The position numbers and the translations under genes are program-made. A stretch of 64,000 nucleotides of DNA from Psychrobacillus sp044762655 (GTDB taxonomy: Bacteria; Bacillota; Bacilli; Bacillales_A; Planococcaceae): the NCBI RefSeq assembly GCF_044762655.1, contig NZ_JBIWER010000004.1:124001-188000 (forward strand), given 5' to 3'. Positions 25,978-34,407 of the stretch are shown in pieces (positions within the stretch are counted from its first letter, which is position 1; each line of letters opens with the position of its first letter). Under the pieces are notes generated by a model, which saw only the letters and a program-made list of their open reading frames with translations, was not told the DNA's origin and ran no database searches.

Positions 25978-26064
25978 CTATAAATAATCAAAGCGCTCAA
26001 TCTTATACATTAAATCCGTCCCAATATTGCCTGAATCAATAATTCCTAACTTTAACTTTGACAT
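25978..26064 (-). pseudogene. N-terminal remnant of acylating acetaldehyde dehydrogenase (MhpF/HsaG family)
   Basis: An ATG at 26064, still preceded by AGAGGT at ideal spacing, begins a 28-residue peptide: MSKLKLGIIDSGNIGTDLMY then KIERFDYL and a stop. Acetaldehyde dehydrogenases of meta-cleavage pathways start with MSK--VAIIGSGNIGTDLM-K, the NAD-binding glycine motif. In the remnant one motif Gly is replaced by Asp. The rest of the roughly 300-residue protein is missing. It lies 13 bases after the hydratase stop, the usual place for this gene, and is followed within 14 bp by the aldolase C-terminus, so a deletion removed most of both genes. Confidence 0.8.
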
Positions 26065-26077
26065 ACCGTTACCTCTT

Positions 26078-26848
26078 CTATGAAAATGCGACACGGACGG
26101 TGCCGTACGTTCCGAAATCTGCTTCGAATGTATCACCTGCTTCAAACGGTACAGCTGCAGTTATGGCTCCAGCTAAAATGAACTGTCCTGCCTTTAATGT
26201 AATATCGTAATCGCTTAACATATTCGCAAGCCATGCAACAGCCTTTGCTGGATTTCCCATCACAGCACTACTTACACCTTTGTCAAATACTTCTCCGTTA
26301 CGCTTAACTACTAATTCAATTGCCTCCAACGCTTGTAAACCAACAGCTGTACGCATTTTTCCGATTACCGTTCCTGCTGAAGACCCGTTATCAGCGACAG
26401 TATCTTGAAATTGAAATTGCCAATTTTCTATTCGACTATCAATAATCTCAATTGCGGGAGCAATAGCCTCCGTCGCTGCAATGACATCATACTCTGACAC
26501 ATTTGGTCCTTGTAGATCTGATTTTAAGAAAAAAGCGAGTTCAAATTCCACTTTTGGTTGTAAAAACTGGTGGATATTAATCGGTTCTTCTTCGGCGAAC
26601 ACCATCGTATTTAATATATGCCCGAAGTCAGGCGTCGTCACCTTAAACATGTCCTGCATCACTTTACTTGTTAATCCAATCTTCATGCCCACAACTTCGG
26701 CTCCCACTTCTGTTTTTTCTTGAATTTGAAGAAGTTGGATTCGATAAGCATCGTCAACTGATATGTCAGTTGACGATGTAAATGGGGCAATCGGTTGCTT
26801 ATTCTTTTCAGCTAATTTTAATAGTTGAGCGCCTTGTTGAATATCCAC
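26078..26848 (-). CDS. 2-hydroxypenta-2,4-dienoate (2-keto-4-pentenoate) hydratase
   Basis: A 256-residue enzyme of the MhpD/HsaE/XylJ hydratase family (FAH-like fold). It shows GMKIGLTSKVMQDMF (about 54-68), the metal ligands in KVEFELAFFL (two Glu, about 98-107) and IEIIDSRIENW (about 132-142), and ADNGSSAGTVIG. It adds water to 2-hydroxypentadienoate formed after hydrolysis of a meta-cleavage product, giving 4-hydroxy-2-oxovalerate; the decarboxylase of the same family is an alternative activity. It is 14 bases downstream of the flavin reductase, and the genes for the next two canonical steps are only remnants. Confidence 0.87.
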   Translation of the reverse strand: MDIQQGAQLLKLAEKNKQPIAPFTSSTDISVDDAYRIQLLQIQEKTEVGAEVVGMKIGLTSKVMQDMFKVTTPDFGHILNTMVFAEEEPINIHQFLQPKVEFELAFFLKSDLQGPNVSEYDVIAATEAIAPAIEIIDSRIENWQFQFQDTVADNGSSAGTVIGKMRTAVGLQALEAIELVVKRNGEVFDKGVSSAVMGNPAKAVAWLANMLSDYDITLKAGQFILAGAITAAVPFEAGDTFEADFGTYGTVRVAFS

Positions 26849-26862
26849 CGATGTTTCCCTCC

Positions 26863-27333
26863 TTATACTGGTACTGTCTCCAGTGAGCGGTATTTCCCTG
26901 CATAAAACAATAATGGCTCTCCCTCTTGTACACGAATATCACGAACTTTACCAATAAATAATGTATGATCGCCTTCGATATACTCAGCAACTACGTCACA
27001 ACTTACTTGTGCTAAAGCAGCTGGTATTACAGGAATATCTGCCAGTGTCTCAAATGTCACTTCACGCTCTTCTTTTATTTGTCCTGCAAAAATCATTGAC
27101 TGTTCCTGTTGATCTGCAGCTAAAATATTGACGGCGAAAATGCCACTTTCTTTGATTTTTGACAGACAACGTGCGTTTCCTCCAATTGAAATTACCACTA
27201 ATTTTGGATCAAGCGATACGGACATAAATGCATTCGCTGTCATCCCATGTGGCTGTCCTTCATGTAGCGTTGTAATAACTGTCACACCTGTCGCAAATTT
27301 CCCCATCGCATCACGGAATAAACGATCTTCCAT
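26863..27333 (-). CDS. Flavin reductase component of a two-component monooxygenase (HpaC/HsaB-like)
   Basis: A 156-residue protein of the flavin reductase-like family. Signatures are GKFATGVTVITT (about 11-22), GMTANAFMSVSLDP (about 29-42) and the late GDHTLFIGKVRDI (about 119-131). It reduces free FAD or FMN with NADH and hands it to an oxygenase component by diffusion. It is the only such reductase seen in the island and so probably serves both oxygenases (30708-31916 and 36336-37535). Operon position: between an extradiol dioxygenase and the hydratase. Confidence 0.88.
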   Translation of the reverse strand: MEDRLFRDAMGKFATGVTVITTLHEGQPHGMTANAFMSVSLDPKLVVISIGGNARCLSKIKESGIFAVNILAADQQEQSMIFAGQIKEEREVTFETLADIPVIPAALAQVSCDVVAEYIEGDHTLFIGKVRDIRVQEGEPLLFYAGKYRSLETVPV

Positions 27334-27345
27334 TTTCCATTCCCC

Positions 27346-28296
27346 CTATGCTTTAATTGTTGGATTATTTTCCGTTTTGGCATCCATCTGGTCGCCCCAA
27401 TACGTAAAGCCAATATCCATTTCATCTAATGTCCAGCGAATCGGCTCCCAATCTGGTTCGAATATTAAGTAACCGTTTGTAAAGATTTCAAGACGTACGC
27501 CACTACCTGGATCAATAGCATAGATATACATAGCTTGTGAAATACCGTGTTTTCCAGGTCCCTTAAAGTAAATACCGTTTTCTTTTAAAATATCTGCTGC
27601 GCGCAATAAATCTTGTGCATTATCTAACCAATACGCGATGTGGTGCACTTCATGTGTAGATGGTGCGTTTGGGTCAAAACTTACGGCAATATCGTGTACA
27701 AGTGGAGTTACACTTAGCCATGCCCCTAAGTAGTTACCATCTGGCGCTTCAATATATTCACGCAAATTAAAGCCTAATTGTTCTTGTAAAAAGTCAGCAA
27801 ACTCTTTAGTAGGTAAGGAAGATAATAAATTCACGTGGTCAATACGTCTTGGTGATACCCCTCGATTCCAGGAACGGTGCGTTTGGTTTTTTAGTACCGA
27901 GCGTGTTTCAGCTGACGCTAATGTTTTTTCCATTTCAAAGTAAATTTCAAACGTATGTTGACTCGGTGTTTTAAAGCGGAATGCTTTTCCTTGCCCAGCT
28001 TCTGTACCCGGTTCCACCCATTCAATTTCTAACCCGCTAGCCTTTAAAGACTCCGCAAATGCATCAACATCTTCCGGACGTTTCGTACGCCAAGCAATAT
28101 GATCTAGGCAGGATTCTTCTCCAGAACGAATTGATAATGTATGATGTTCAAAATCTCCCCATGCACGTAGGTAGTGTACCCCGTTTACTACCTCTGTTTC
28201 CTCTAAACCAATTACTTCTTTAAAGAACCATAATGATTTTTCTAAATCTGTACTCACTAATCCAAAATGTCCTAATTTTGAAATTTCTGGTTTCAT
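27346..28296 (-). CDS. Extradiol ring-cleavage dioxygenase 1 (type I, VOC fold)
   Basis: A 316-residue two-domain vicinal-oxygen-chelate dioxygenase. The iron ligands fall at the family positions: His in RIDHVNLL (about 154), His in EVHHIAYWL (about 218) and Glu in GVRLEIFTNGY (about 270). LVHDIAV (His about 201) matches the acid-base His of homoprotocatechuate 2,3-dioxygenase, and the C-terminal YWGDQ resembles the WGN of that enzyme. It cleaves a catechol next to the diol, producing a yellow 2-hydroxymuconic semialdehyde-type product. Very similar to its neighbour at 28326 and less so to 35278. ATG follows GGGGAGG. Confidence 0.88.
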   Translation of the reverse strand: MKPEISKLGHFGLVSTDLEKSLWFFKEVIGLEETEVVNGVHYLRAWGDFEHHTLSIRSGEESCLDHIAWRTKRPEDVDAFAESLKASGLEIEWVEPGTEAGQGKAFRFKTPSQHTFEIYFEMEKTLASAETRSVLKNQTHRSWNRGVSPRRIDHVNLLSSLPTKEFADFLQEQLGFNLREYIEAPDGNYLGAWLSVTPLVHDIAVSFDPNAPSTHEVHHIAYWLDNAQDLLRAADILKENGIYFKGPGKHGISQAMYIYAIDPGSGVRLEIFTNGYLIFEPDWEPIRWTLDEMDIGFTYWGDQMDAKTENNPTIKA

Positions 28297-28325
28297 ATCT
28301 CATACCTCCCCTTTTCTTATGTTAG

Positions 28326-29282
28326 TTACCTTGCTTCGATTGTAATATTATTTAACTCTTTATCTTGCACACTATCTCCCCAATATGTGTTTCCTACAGT
28401 TAACTGTTCATCGCGTGTCCACTCAATTGGTTCCCAATCTGGTTCGAATATTAAATAGCCCCCCGAGAATAGCTCTACACGACAACCACTTCCTGGATCT
28501 ATTACATATAAATAAATCGCTTGTGATATTCCATGTTTACCTGGACCTATAAAAGGAATGCCTTGCTCTCTTAAAATGTCTGCAGCTCGTAAAATATCCT
28601 GCGAGTTGTCTAACCAATAAGAAATATGATGTACACGTGCTTTTGATGGTAAAGTTGGCTTTTGTACTAGTGCAACATCATGAACAAGAGATGTTACACT
28701 CATCCAACCAGCTAAAATCCCTTCTTCTCCTTTTACATATTCACGCAAGTTAAAGCCGAGTGTATCAAGTAAAAAATCAAATGTGTAATTAGCATTTGTA
28801 GATGTATGAATATTCACATGGTCAAAGCGGCGTGGAGATGTACCTTTTCTATGTGCTTTATATACTTGGTTTTTTAAAATAGATTTATATTCTGATGCAG
28901 CGTCTGGTTTTTCTACATCATAATAAAGTTCAAATGTATGTCCGCTCGGCAATTGGAAACGAACCGCATCCCCAATCCCAGGTGTTGTTCCTTTTGGAAA
29001 TTCTTCCACGACTACTTCTGCTTGTTGCAATAGTTCTTTAAAGCCTAAAACACAGTCATTCGTTTTCGTTCGCCAGCCAATTCGTTTTACATAAGAGCTG
29101 TCACCTTGTTCGATGCTTAGCGTATGGTGCTGGAAGTCTCCCCATGCACGCAAATAATGTACTCCATCGATTGCAGCTGTCTCTTCTAAACCAACGATTT
29201 CTTTAAAAAACCATAATGATTTCTCTAAGTCTGTACTTACTAATGCTGCATGACCTAATTTTGCAATTTCTGGTTTTGCCAT
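28326..29282 (-). CDS. Extradiol ring-cleavage dioxygenase 2
   Basis: A 318-residue paralogue of the preceding dioxygenase in tandem, sharing long identical blocks such as STDLEKSLWFFKE and GVHYLRAWGDF. Iron ligands are retained: RFDHVNIHT, RVHHISYWL and CRVELFSGGY; the active-site His in LVHDVAL is also present. ATG 29282 is chosen over an upstream start because GGAGGG lies six bases before it. Tandem retention of two nearly identical dioxygenases suggests either two catechol intermediates or a recent duplication. It follows the SMP-30-like gene by about 120 bp. Confidence 0.87.
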   Translation of the reverse strand: MAKPEIAKLGHAALVSTDLEKSLWFFKEIVGLEETAAIDGVHYLRAWGDFQHHTLSIEQGDSSYVKRIGWRTKTNDCVLGFKELLQQAEVVVEEFPKGTTPGIGDAVRFQLPSGHTFELYYDVEKPDAASEYKSILKNQVYKAHRKGTSPRRFDHVNIHTSTNANYTFDFLLDTLGFNLREYVKGEEGILAGWMSVTSLVHDVALVQKPTLPSKARVHHISYWLDNSQDILRAADILREQGIPFIGPGKHGISQAIYLYVIDPGSGCRVELFSGGYLIFEPDWEPIEWTRDEQLTVGNTYWGDSVQDKELNNITIEAR

Positions 29283-29404
29283 TCTCAACCCTCCGCTACC
29301 TTACCTTCATGTTTAGTTTCCTAAACTTATATTTATCATATAAAAAGAAAGCGATTTCAGTTAGAACTCTTTTTATCTATAATTTCAACTTTTTTAAACA
29401 ATTT

Positions 29405-30358
29405 TTATTGAATTTTGCTTTTTTGCATGACAGGTACTAAAAATTGCTCCATACCGACACTTGATATTGGTATCTCTAATAGATAGCCTGCTAAAGGTTC
29501 TTTAGTGGCACGTGCTTGTGATAATGGCTCCCTGGCCGTTGTAATATAAAGCATATTTAGATCTTCACCACCAATAACACATGATGTAACGTGTGAAACT
29601 GGTAAAAAAATTTCTTCTGAAATTTGCATCGTTGTTGGATTTAAACAGATAATGCGGGATGGCTTATCACTTTTTTGAGCAATCAGCCCTCCTTTAAACA
29701 ACGCTATCCATAAATTATCTTCAGCATCAATCGTCATTCCACCTGGAAACCCTTCTAGCATTTCAGATGTGTACACAATCCGTTGAAATTCTAAAATACC
29801 ATCCTCTGTAAATTGGTATTGAAAAATTGATTGTTTAGCTGAATCAATATGGTAGAATGTATTGGTTTCCTTTTGCCACGCTAAGCCATTTGATAGTGTA
29901 ATATTTTCAAGCAACGCCTGAACATCTCCATCTGGACTAATACGAAATAACTTTGAATTATGAAAAGGATAATCCGACATCGCAGTTGGAGCCGTTTCTC
30001 TAAACTTTTTAAAAAAACCATCTGATGAACCAACCCATAGATAGCCATCCGGACCACATTTCGCATCACTTAAATAATGCATTGCGCTTAATCCAGGTGG
30101 AAAGGCGAAAGGTTTTTTCGTCCCCATTTTAAAGTTAATATTGTATAAGCCATCTTTATATACACCGATAAATTGACCATCTTCTACAGACACGATTGCT
30201 TCGATCGGACCCATAGCATCATAGACATTTTCTTCTTCTGTCGTTGGATGGTATGTAATAATTTTTTGTGCGCTAATATCTAACCAAATGACTCCGAAAT
30301 GCTTATGCCAAATGGGTCTTACTGCAAACTTCGCTTGATAATGACCACAGATTTTCAT
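29405..30358 (-). CDS. SMP-30/gluconolactonase/LRE family protein with atypical metal site
   Basis: A 317-residue six-bladed beta-propeller of the SMP-30 lactonase family: LDISAQKIITYHP, KCGPDGYLWVGSSDG, ITLSNGLAWQ, FPGGMTIDAEDNLWIALFKG. The Asn of SNGLAW is present. However, the usual N-terminal GEGPxW, which supplies the Glu ligand, reads AVRPIW, and the usual PDG, which supplies the Asp ligand, reads PGG. Two of the three expected metal ligands thus appear to be missing (ligand positions from memory of the human protein). A lactone-opening role in the pathway is plausible from context but the active site is doubtful. First gene of the central operon. Confidence 0.75.
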   Translation of the reverse strand: MKICGHYQAKFAVRPIWHKHFGVIWLDISAQKIITYHPTTEEENVYDAMGPIEAIVSVEDGQFIGVYKDGLYNINFKMGTKKPFAFPPGLSAMHYLSDAKCGPDGYLWVGSSDGFFKKFRETAPTAMSDYPFHNSKLFRISPDGDVQALLENITLSNGLAWQKETNTFYHIDSAKQSIFQYQFTEDGILEFQRIVYTSEMLEGFPGGMTIDAEDNLWIALFKGGLIAQKSDKPSRIICLNPTTMQISEEIFLPVSHVTSCVIGGEDLNMLYITTAREPLSQARATKEPLAGYLLEIPISSVGMEQFLVPVMQKSKIQ

Positions 30359-30385
30359 CTTTTCACCACCTAAAAATGATTATAA

Positions 30386-30415
30386 GAAAAACCGGGCAAA
30401 CGCCCGGTCTTTTCA
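30386..30415. terminator. Terminator-like hairpin just upstream of the SMP-30-like gene
   Basis: Perfect 7-bp GC-rich stem ACCGGGC/GCCCGGT with AAAC loop, followed by T-rich sequence on the minus strand. It is only about 30-45 bases upstream of the start codon at 30358, so transcripts reaching the central operon from the right must pass through it. Confidence 0.7.
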
Positions 30416-30434
30416 GAACAAAAACCTAGATATG

Positions 30435-30540
30435 ACATTGATTTCCGCTCCGGTCGGACGCTTTCCGTGGCCACGGCTCGAGCCTGTAGTCTCTCCCTCG
30501 TGCTGTTCCACTGGAGTGGCCGACCTGCACTACAATCAAC
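30435..30540. repeat. Extragenic GC-rich repeat (copy 2)
   Basis: Contains GATTTCCGCTCCGGTCGGAC at one end and GAGTGGCCGACCTGCACTAC at the other, which form an imperfect terminal inverted repeat, with CGCTTTCCGTGGCCACGGCT between. Same family, opposite orientation, as 18767-18858. No open frame or transposase. Confidence 0.65.
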
Positions 30541-30652
30541 AAGAACCGCTTTATATAGGAAAATTACATACAATATCGCATAAAAGTCATTCTTCTTACA
30601 AGTCCCTTAAAGCCAGTGTTCACAGGACATTTTATATACTTTCTTATCTATT

Positions 30653-30693
30653 TAAAAAAGAGAAGAGTCTTAAACTTTCCTCTTCTCTTTTTG
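30653..30693. terminator. Terminator of the right-hand catabolic operon
   Basis: Stem AAAAAAGAGAAGAG/CTCTTCTCTTTTT just past the stop codon of the monooxygenase at 30708. Confidence 0.8.
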
Positions 30694-30707
30694 CTGTAAA
30701 TAATTTA

Positions 30708-31916
30708 TTATGCAAAATACGTATTCGGCTCTAAGTCACAAAGAATTCGCCCATGTGTTTCTAAAAGTGAACTTGGTGTAATAAACGCGTGTAAATGCAT
30801 AGTTACGAAGTCGCGGTAGAAGGCTTGGAACACATTGCTATTATAAGCAAATACTGAACCCGCTCCTGCAAGCATTAAATCATAGGATTCCTTACACAAT
30901 TGATTTGCAAAACCAAATTCAGCTTTCATACGAATACTTTCTTTTTGATTAAATAACTTACCTTCACGGGAATACTCGTCAAGTTTATTAATCACGTCTA
31001 TAAACATTAAACGGGCTGCTTCAATTTTCATTTCCGCTTCTGCAATCTGTAAATGAGTTACGGGTGCCTCACTCATTTTCTGATAGAATGTATTGCCAAT
31101 ACCCGCCTTCATGACCCGTTCCATGTGTAAATCGAACCCCCCTAGGGCAAGCCCTAATGCTGGCGCTACAATAGATAATGTTAAGGATGGAACAAATGGT
31201 GTACGGTATAATGGCTCATCCTTTAGTTCATCAATAAGATAATGACCTTGGACTGCTAATCGATCTAGTGATACACGATGGTCTGGGATAAATACATTTT
31301 CCATCACTATACTATTACTACCTGAACCTTTTAGTCCCACTACATCCCAATCATCTAAAACCTTAACGTCCTGACTTGGAACGATGAAAATAGCCATTTC
31401 TTGTCCACCATTTCCATCATCAACAGGTGCACCTGAATAAAACCAATCTGCATAAGGAGAACCAGATACGAAGGGCCATTGTGCTTTTTTTACTAAGTAG
31501 CCCCCCTCGATACGCTCTAAATCGATATGAATTGGTTTGAAGTTTCCAGCTAGCACCACATCTTTATCGCGGTTTTCCCCAAATATTTCGGTTAAGGCTT
31601 TTCGACCGAAAGCATAAGAAACCATATAGTCTCTAATGTTACTTAGAGATACAAACCAACCAGCAGAACCATTGCCACGTGAAATTTCAGTCACCACTTC
31701 AAAATAGGTGCGCATATCTGTTTGATAACCACCAAACAATTTCGGTCGTAATACTTTTAATAACCCTTTATCACGAATCATCTGAACAATTTCATCAGGG
31801 ATTTTACTCGTTTGATCGATTTCCAAGGTAGCATTGCGTAAAACCTTCTGCATTGAACGTGCATTTTCAATCAGCATATCGCGCACCTCAATTTGTTGAA
31901 CTGTTGTTGGTGTCAT
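30708..31916 (-). CDS. Flavin-dependent monooxygenase, oxygenase component B (HsaA/HpaH-like)
   Basis: A 402-residue protein with the acyl-CoA dehydrogenase fold used by group D two-component flavin monooxygenases (HsaA, C2 of 4-hydroxyphenylacetate hydroxylase). Seen features are LRPKLFGGYQTDMRTYFEVV near the N-terminus, GNGSAGWFVSLSN, the beta-domain KAQWPFVSGSPYADW and GLKGSGSNSIVMENVFIPDH. The acyl-CoA dehydrogenase catalytic Glu region is not recognisable, supporting hydroxylase rather than dehydrogenase function. ATG 31916 follows AAGGAGG. It should hydroxylate a phenol to a catechol with reduced flavin and O2. Last gene of the right operon; paralogous to 36336-37535. Confidence 0.83.
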   Translation of the reverse strand: MTPTTVQQIEVRDMLIENARSMQKVLRNATLEIDQTSKIPDEIVQMIRDKGLLKVLRPKLFGGYQTDMRTYFEVVTEISRGNGSAGWFVSLSNIRDYMVSYAFGRKALTEIFGENRDKDVVLAGNFKPIHIDLERIEGGYLVKKAQWPFVSGSPYADWFYSGAPVDDGNGGQEMAIFIVPSQDVKVLDDWDVVGLKGSGSNSIVMENVFIPDHRVSLDRLAVQGHYLIDELKDEPLYRTPFVPSLTLSIVAPALGLALGGFDLHMERVMKAGIGNTFYQKMSEAPVTHLQIAEAEMKIEAARLMFIDVINKLDEYSREGKLFNQKESIRMKAEFGFANQLCKESYDLMLAGAGSVFAYNSNVFQAFYRDFVTMHLHAFITPSSLLETHGRILCDLEPNTYFA

Positions 31917-31994
31917 AGTGCCATCCTCCTTTTTATTGTGCATATAGAATATTAAGTGATAATACCAGCATTTGTTTAATATTACTTATATAAC

Positions 31995-32864
31995 TTATAC
32001 GTTAACAGGCTCCGATTTTGAAGAGACACTTTTTTGGAAGAAATGTTTTGTTGCATGTAAAAACTCTTCGCGTTGTTCAATCATTGCCCAGTGACCACAT
32101 TTTTTAAATACGTGTAATTCACAATTTGGCAAGTGATCCAATGCATATAAACTACTTTGTAATGGAACAAAGCGATCAAAATACCCGTGAATTAAACAAA
32201 ACTCATTTTGCATACGTTCAAAGGCTGTTTGAGGAATTAACATATCAGTTAGGCTAGATTTCGTAAAATTCTCCCGATATGAACGATAAATTTCTGGACG
32301 TTGGAACATTTCAAAGCGCTGTTCTACCACGTCGTCGACAAAATCTTTCATATTTTCAATGTCATACACAAACCATGATAATAAGTTCCGTAAGTTTTCT
32401 TTTGTAGGATCTAAATGAAAGTTAGCCAACTTCATTAGCTCAACTGTTGGTTCTTTTAATAACACACCAGCTCCCATTAGTACATTTTTCGGGAATCGTT
32501 CTGGAGCCGCCATATTTAAATACATGGCAATCACGCCACCTAGCGAGTTCCCTACTAAATGGGCTTTTTCAATTTGTAACGTATCCATTAAGTCTAAAAC
32601 CTGTTTTACACGTTTTGACATCCATTGGACGCCATTTTCGGGATATTCCGTTGGATGATCTGTATCTCCAAATCCTACTAAATCTAGTGCTACAACATGA
32701 TAATCCCTCGCGTAATCCTCTAATACATTTTGCCAATTTGCTTTTGCTCCGGCCCCTGGTCCTGAACCATGTAATAAAATCACCGTTTCTTTATTTCCCT
32801 TACCAGCTTCATAGACAAATGTTCCATAATCCCCTGTTTGTACTTTATGTGCTTGAATAGACAT
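31995..32864 (-). CDS. Meta-cleavage product hydrolase A (BphD/HsaD/MhpC-like)
   Basis: A 289-residue alpha/beta hydrolase with the C-C hydrolase signature LLHGSGPGAGAKANWQNVLE (about 29-48). Triad: Ser in VGNSLGGVIA (about 105), Asp in IHGYFDRFVP (about 225) and His in KCGHWAMIEQREEF (about 264). Enzymes with this signature hydrolyse the C-C bond of 2-hydroxy-6-oxo-dienoates produced by extradiol dioxygenases, releasing 2-hydroxypentadienoate and a carboxylic acid. That fits the hydratase encoded further down. Spaced 11 bases after the FAD dehydrogenase gene. Confidence 0.88.
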   Translation of the reverse strand: MSIQAHKVQTGDYGTFVYEAGKGNKETVILLHGSGPGAGAKANWQNVLEDYARDYHVVALDLVGFGDTDHPTEYPENGVQWMSKRVKQVLDLMDTLQIEKAHLVGNSLGGVIAMYLNMAAPERFPKNVLMGAGVLLKEPTVELMKLANFHLDPTKENLRNLLSWFVYDIENMKDFVDDVVEQRFEMFQRPEIYRSYRENFTKSSLTDMLIPQTAFERMQNEFCLIHGYFDRFVPLQSSLYALDHLPNCELHVFKKCGHWAMIEQREEFLHATKHFFQKSVSSKSEPVNV

Positions 32865-32875
32865 ACAAGTTCCTC

Positions 32876-34363
32876 CTATTTCAGTTGATATTCTGCCTGA
32901 ACATATTTTGCTGCTTGGCTACCGGCAATTTTGCCAAATACAGAGCCTGATGTAAGACCTGCCCCACCCGGATAATTGTCATAATATAGACCACCTACAA
33001 TTTCTCCAGCTGCATATAAACCTTCAATTGGATCTGTATCTTCATGTATTACTTGTGCTTTTTTCGTAATGTGTAGACCTCCATATGTAAACGTAATGCC
33101 GCAACCAATGGCGTATGCTACAAATGGTCCTTCATTGATAGGAAGTGCCCAGTTTGATTTTGGCACTATTAATCCATCTGTGCCTTTGCCATCTAACACA
33201 TTCGGATCAAATGGGACATCCATTACAGCTTTGTTGAAGTTTTCTACTTCTGTTAAAAAACCCTCATGGTCTACATCACCCATCAGTTCCACAAGTTCCT
33301 CTAGTGTGTTGGCTACTACTTTTGAGACAGCGCGTCCTTCATATTCTTCTCGCAAAAAACGTTTTCCTTTTGCATCAAAGACTTGCCATGCATATTGACC
33401 TGGTTGTCTTAAAATTTCTCTTCCGATTTTGGCATACGTATAATTCCGGAAATCCGCTCCTTCGTTGATGAAGCGTTTACCGTTTTTATTAATAAGGATG
33501 CCAAAAGGATAGCTTAACTTTTGAAAGCCTTCTTTAAAGTTTGGCAAATACCGATCACCACCGACTGCATGGGCACCAGACCAATTGCCAATCGTTCTTG
33601 CCCCTACATCGATGGCCATTTTTAATCCTGCACCTGTATTAAACTTACATCCCCGCGTATGAACGGTATCCCATCCAGGTCCTAAATACTTTGTACGCAT
33701 TTCGACATTCGCATGGAAGCCACCACTCGCAAGTACAACTGATTTACACTGGATATATGCATCTTGCTTTTGCTTCCGAATATGAATACCTTGAATCCGT
33801 TTATGCTCCATATTTAATTTAACTGCAGAGGTATTATATAAAATACGGACCCCCAAACGTTTTGCCTCCAAATGAAGTGCATCAACTAGCCCTTTACCAC
33901 CGCCGACTGCTTCTAAGACCATGCCTCCCCAAAACTTGAAAACTCCGTCTATTTTAAAGGCTTGGCGTCCATAAATAGGAATCCATTTCACATGATGCGA
34001 TGTTAACCACTGCATTACTTTATAGCTTTCCTTTGCCAAAATGTTGGCTAAGTCATAGTCTGTTCGATAATTTGATAGGCGACTCACATCTTCGAAAAAT
34101 TGCTCTTTGGTATATTCACCAAAGTCTGTCATGCAAAATTCCTCATCCGTCATATCTGGTAATAGTGCCCTAATTTCTTCACCATTTTTGTACGCAAAGC
34201 GCATTGAACCATGAGTATATGTGGTGTTTCCACCTTTTTCTGCTTCTGAGGAAATTTCTAAAACGATGACATCGCTTCCTTGTTCTGCGGCAGCAATTGC
34301 GGCGCACATGGCGGCATTGCCAGCACCCACTACGACAACATCTGCTGTCAATGCTTGTGACAT
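32876..34363 (-). CDS. FAD-dependent dehydrogenase, TcuA/KstD-like (third copy)
   Basis: A 495-residue flavoprotein with ADVVVVGAGNAAMCAAIAAA (dinucleotide motif), EKGGNTTYTHGSMRFAYKNG and the C-terminal GLYAAGEIVGGLYYDNYPGG. It matches the tricarballylate-dehydrogenase branch of the fumarate reductase superfamily and is related to the protein at 22389-23807. It lies between the two C-C hydrolases in the right operon, so it probably desaturates a ring or side-chain intermediate. ATG 34363 is preferred over GTG 34369 because AGGGG lies eight bases upstream of it. A near-consensus cre element overlaps the leader. Confidence 0.83.
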   Translation of the reverse strand: MSQALTADVVVVGAGNAAMCAAIAAAEQGSDVIVLEISSEAEKGGNTTYTHGSMRFAYKNGEEIRALLPDMTDEEFCMTDFGEYTKEQFFEDVSRLSNYRTDYDLANILAKESYKVMQWLTSHHVKWIPIYGRQAFKIDGVFKFWGGMVLEAVGGGKGLVDALHLEAKRLGVRILYNTSAVKLNMEHKRIQGIHIRKQKQDAYIQCKSVVLASGGFHANVEMRTKYLGPGWDTVHTRGCKFNTGAGLKMAIDVGARTIGNWSGAHAVGGDRYLPNFKEGFQKLSYPFGILINKNGKRFINEGADFRNYTYAKIGREILRQPGQYAWQVFDAKGKRFLREEYEGRAVSKVVANTLEELVELMGDVDHEGFLTEVENFNKAVMDVPFDPNVLDGKGTDGLIVPKSNWALPINEGPFVAYAIGCGITFTYGGLHITKKAQVIHEDTDPIEGLYAAGEIVGGLYYDNYPGGAGLTSGSVFGKIAGSQAAKYVQAEYQLK

Positions 34364-34379
34364 AATCACACCCCTTTTT

Positions 34380-34393
34380 TGAAAGCGCTTTAT
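34380..34393. promoter_or_regulatory. Near-consensus cre element inside the right operon
   Basis: TGAAAGCGCTTTAT matches 13 of 14 consensus positions (A instead of C at position 13). It is in the 44-bp space between hydrolase B and the FAD dehydrogenase. Confidence 0.45.
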
Positions 34394-34407
34394 ATTTTGA
34401 ATTTAGT

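Larger units (their letters stand above)
30359..30707. other. Gap splitting the catabolic genes: two terminators around a dispersed repeat
   Basis: The stretch contains a hairpin at 30386-30415, the GC-rich repeat at 30435-30540 and a terminator at 30653-30693. No coding sequence is recognised. It separates the right-hand operon (ending at 30708) from the central one (starting 30358). Confidence 0.6.

Noticed and set aside
27346..29282. VOC-fold genes as glyoxalase or bleomycin-resistance proteins
   Set aside because: Length, two-domain organisation and His-His-Glu iron ligands fit extradiol dioxygenases, not single-domain resistance proteins.
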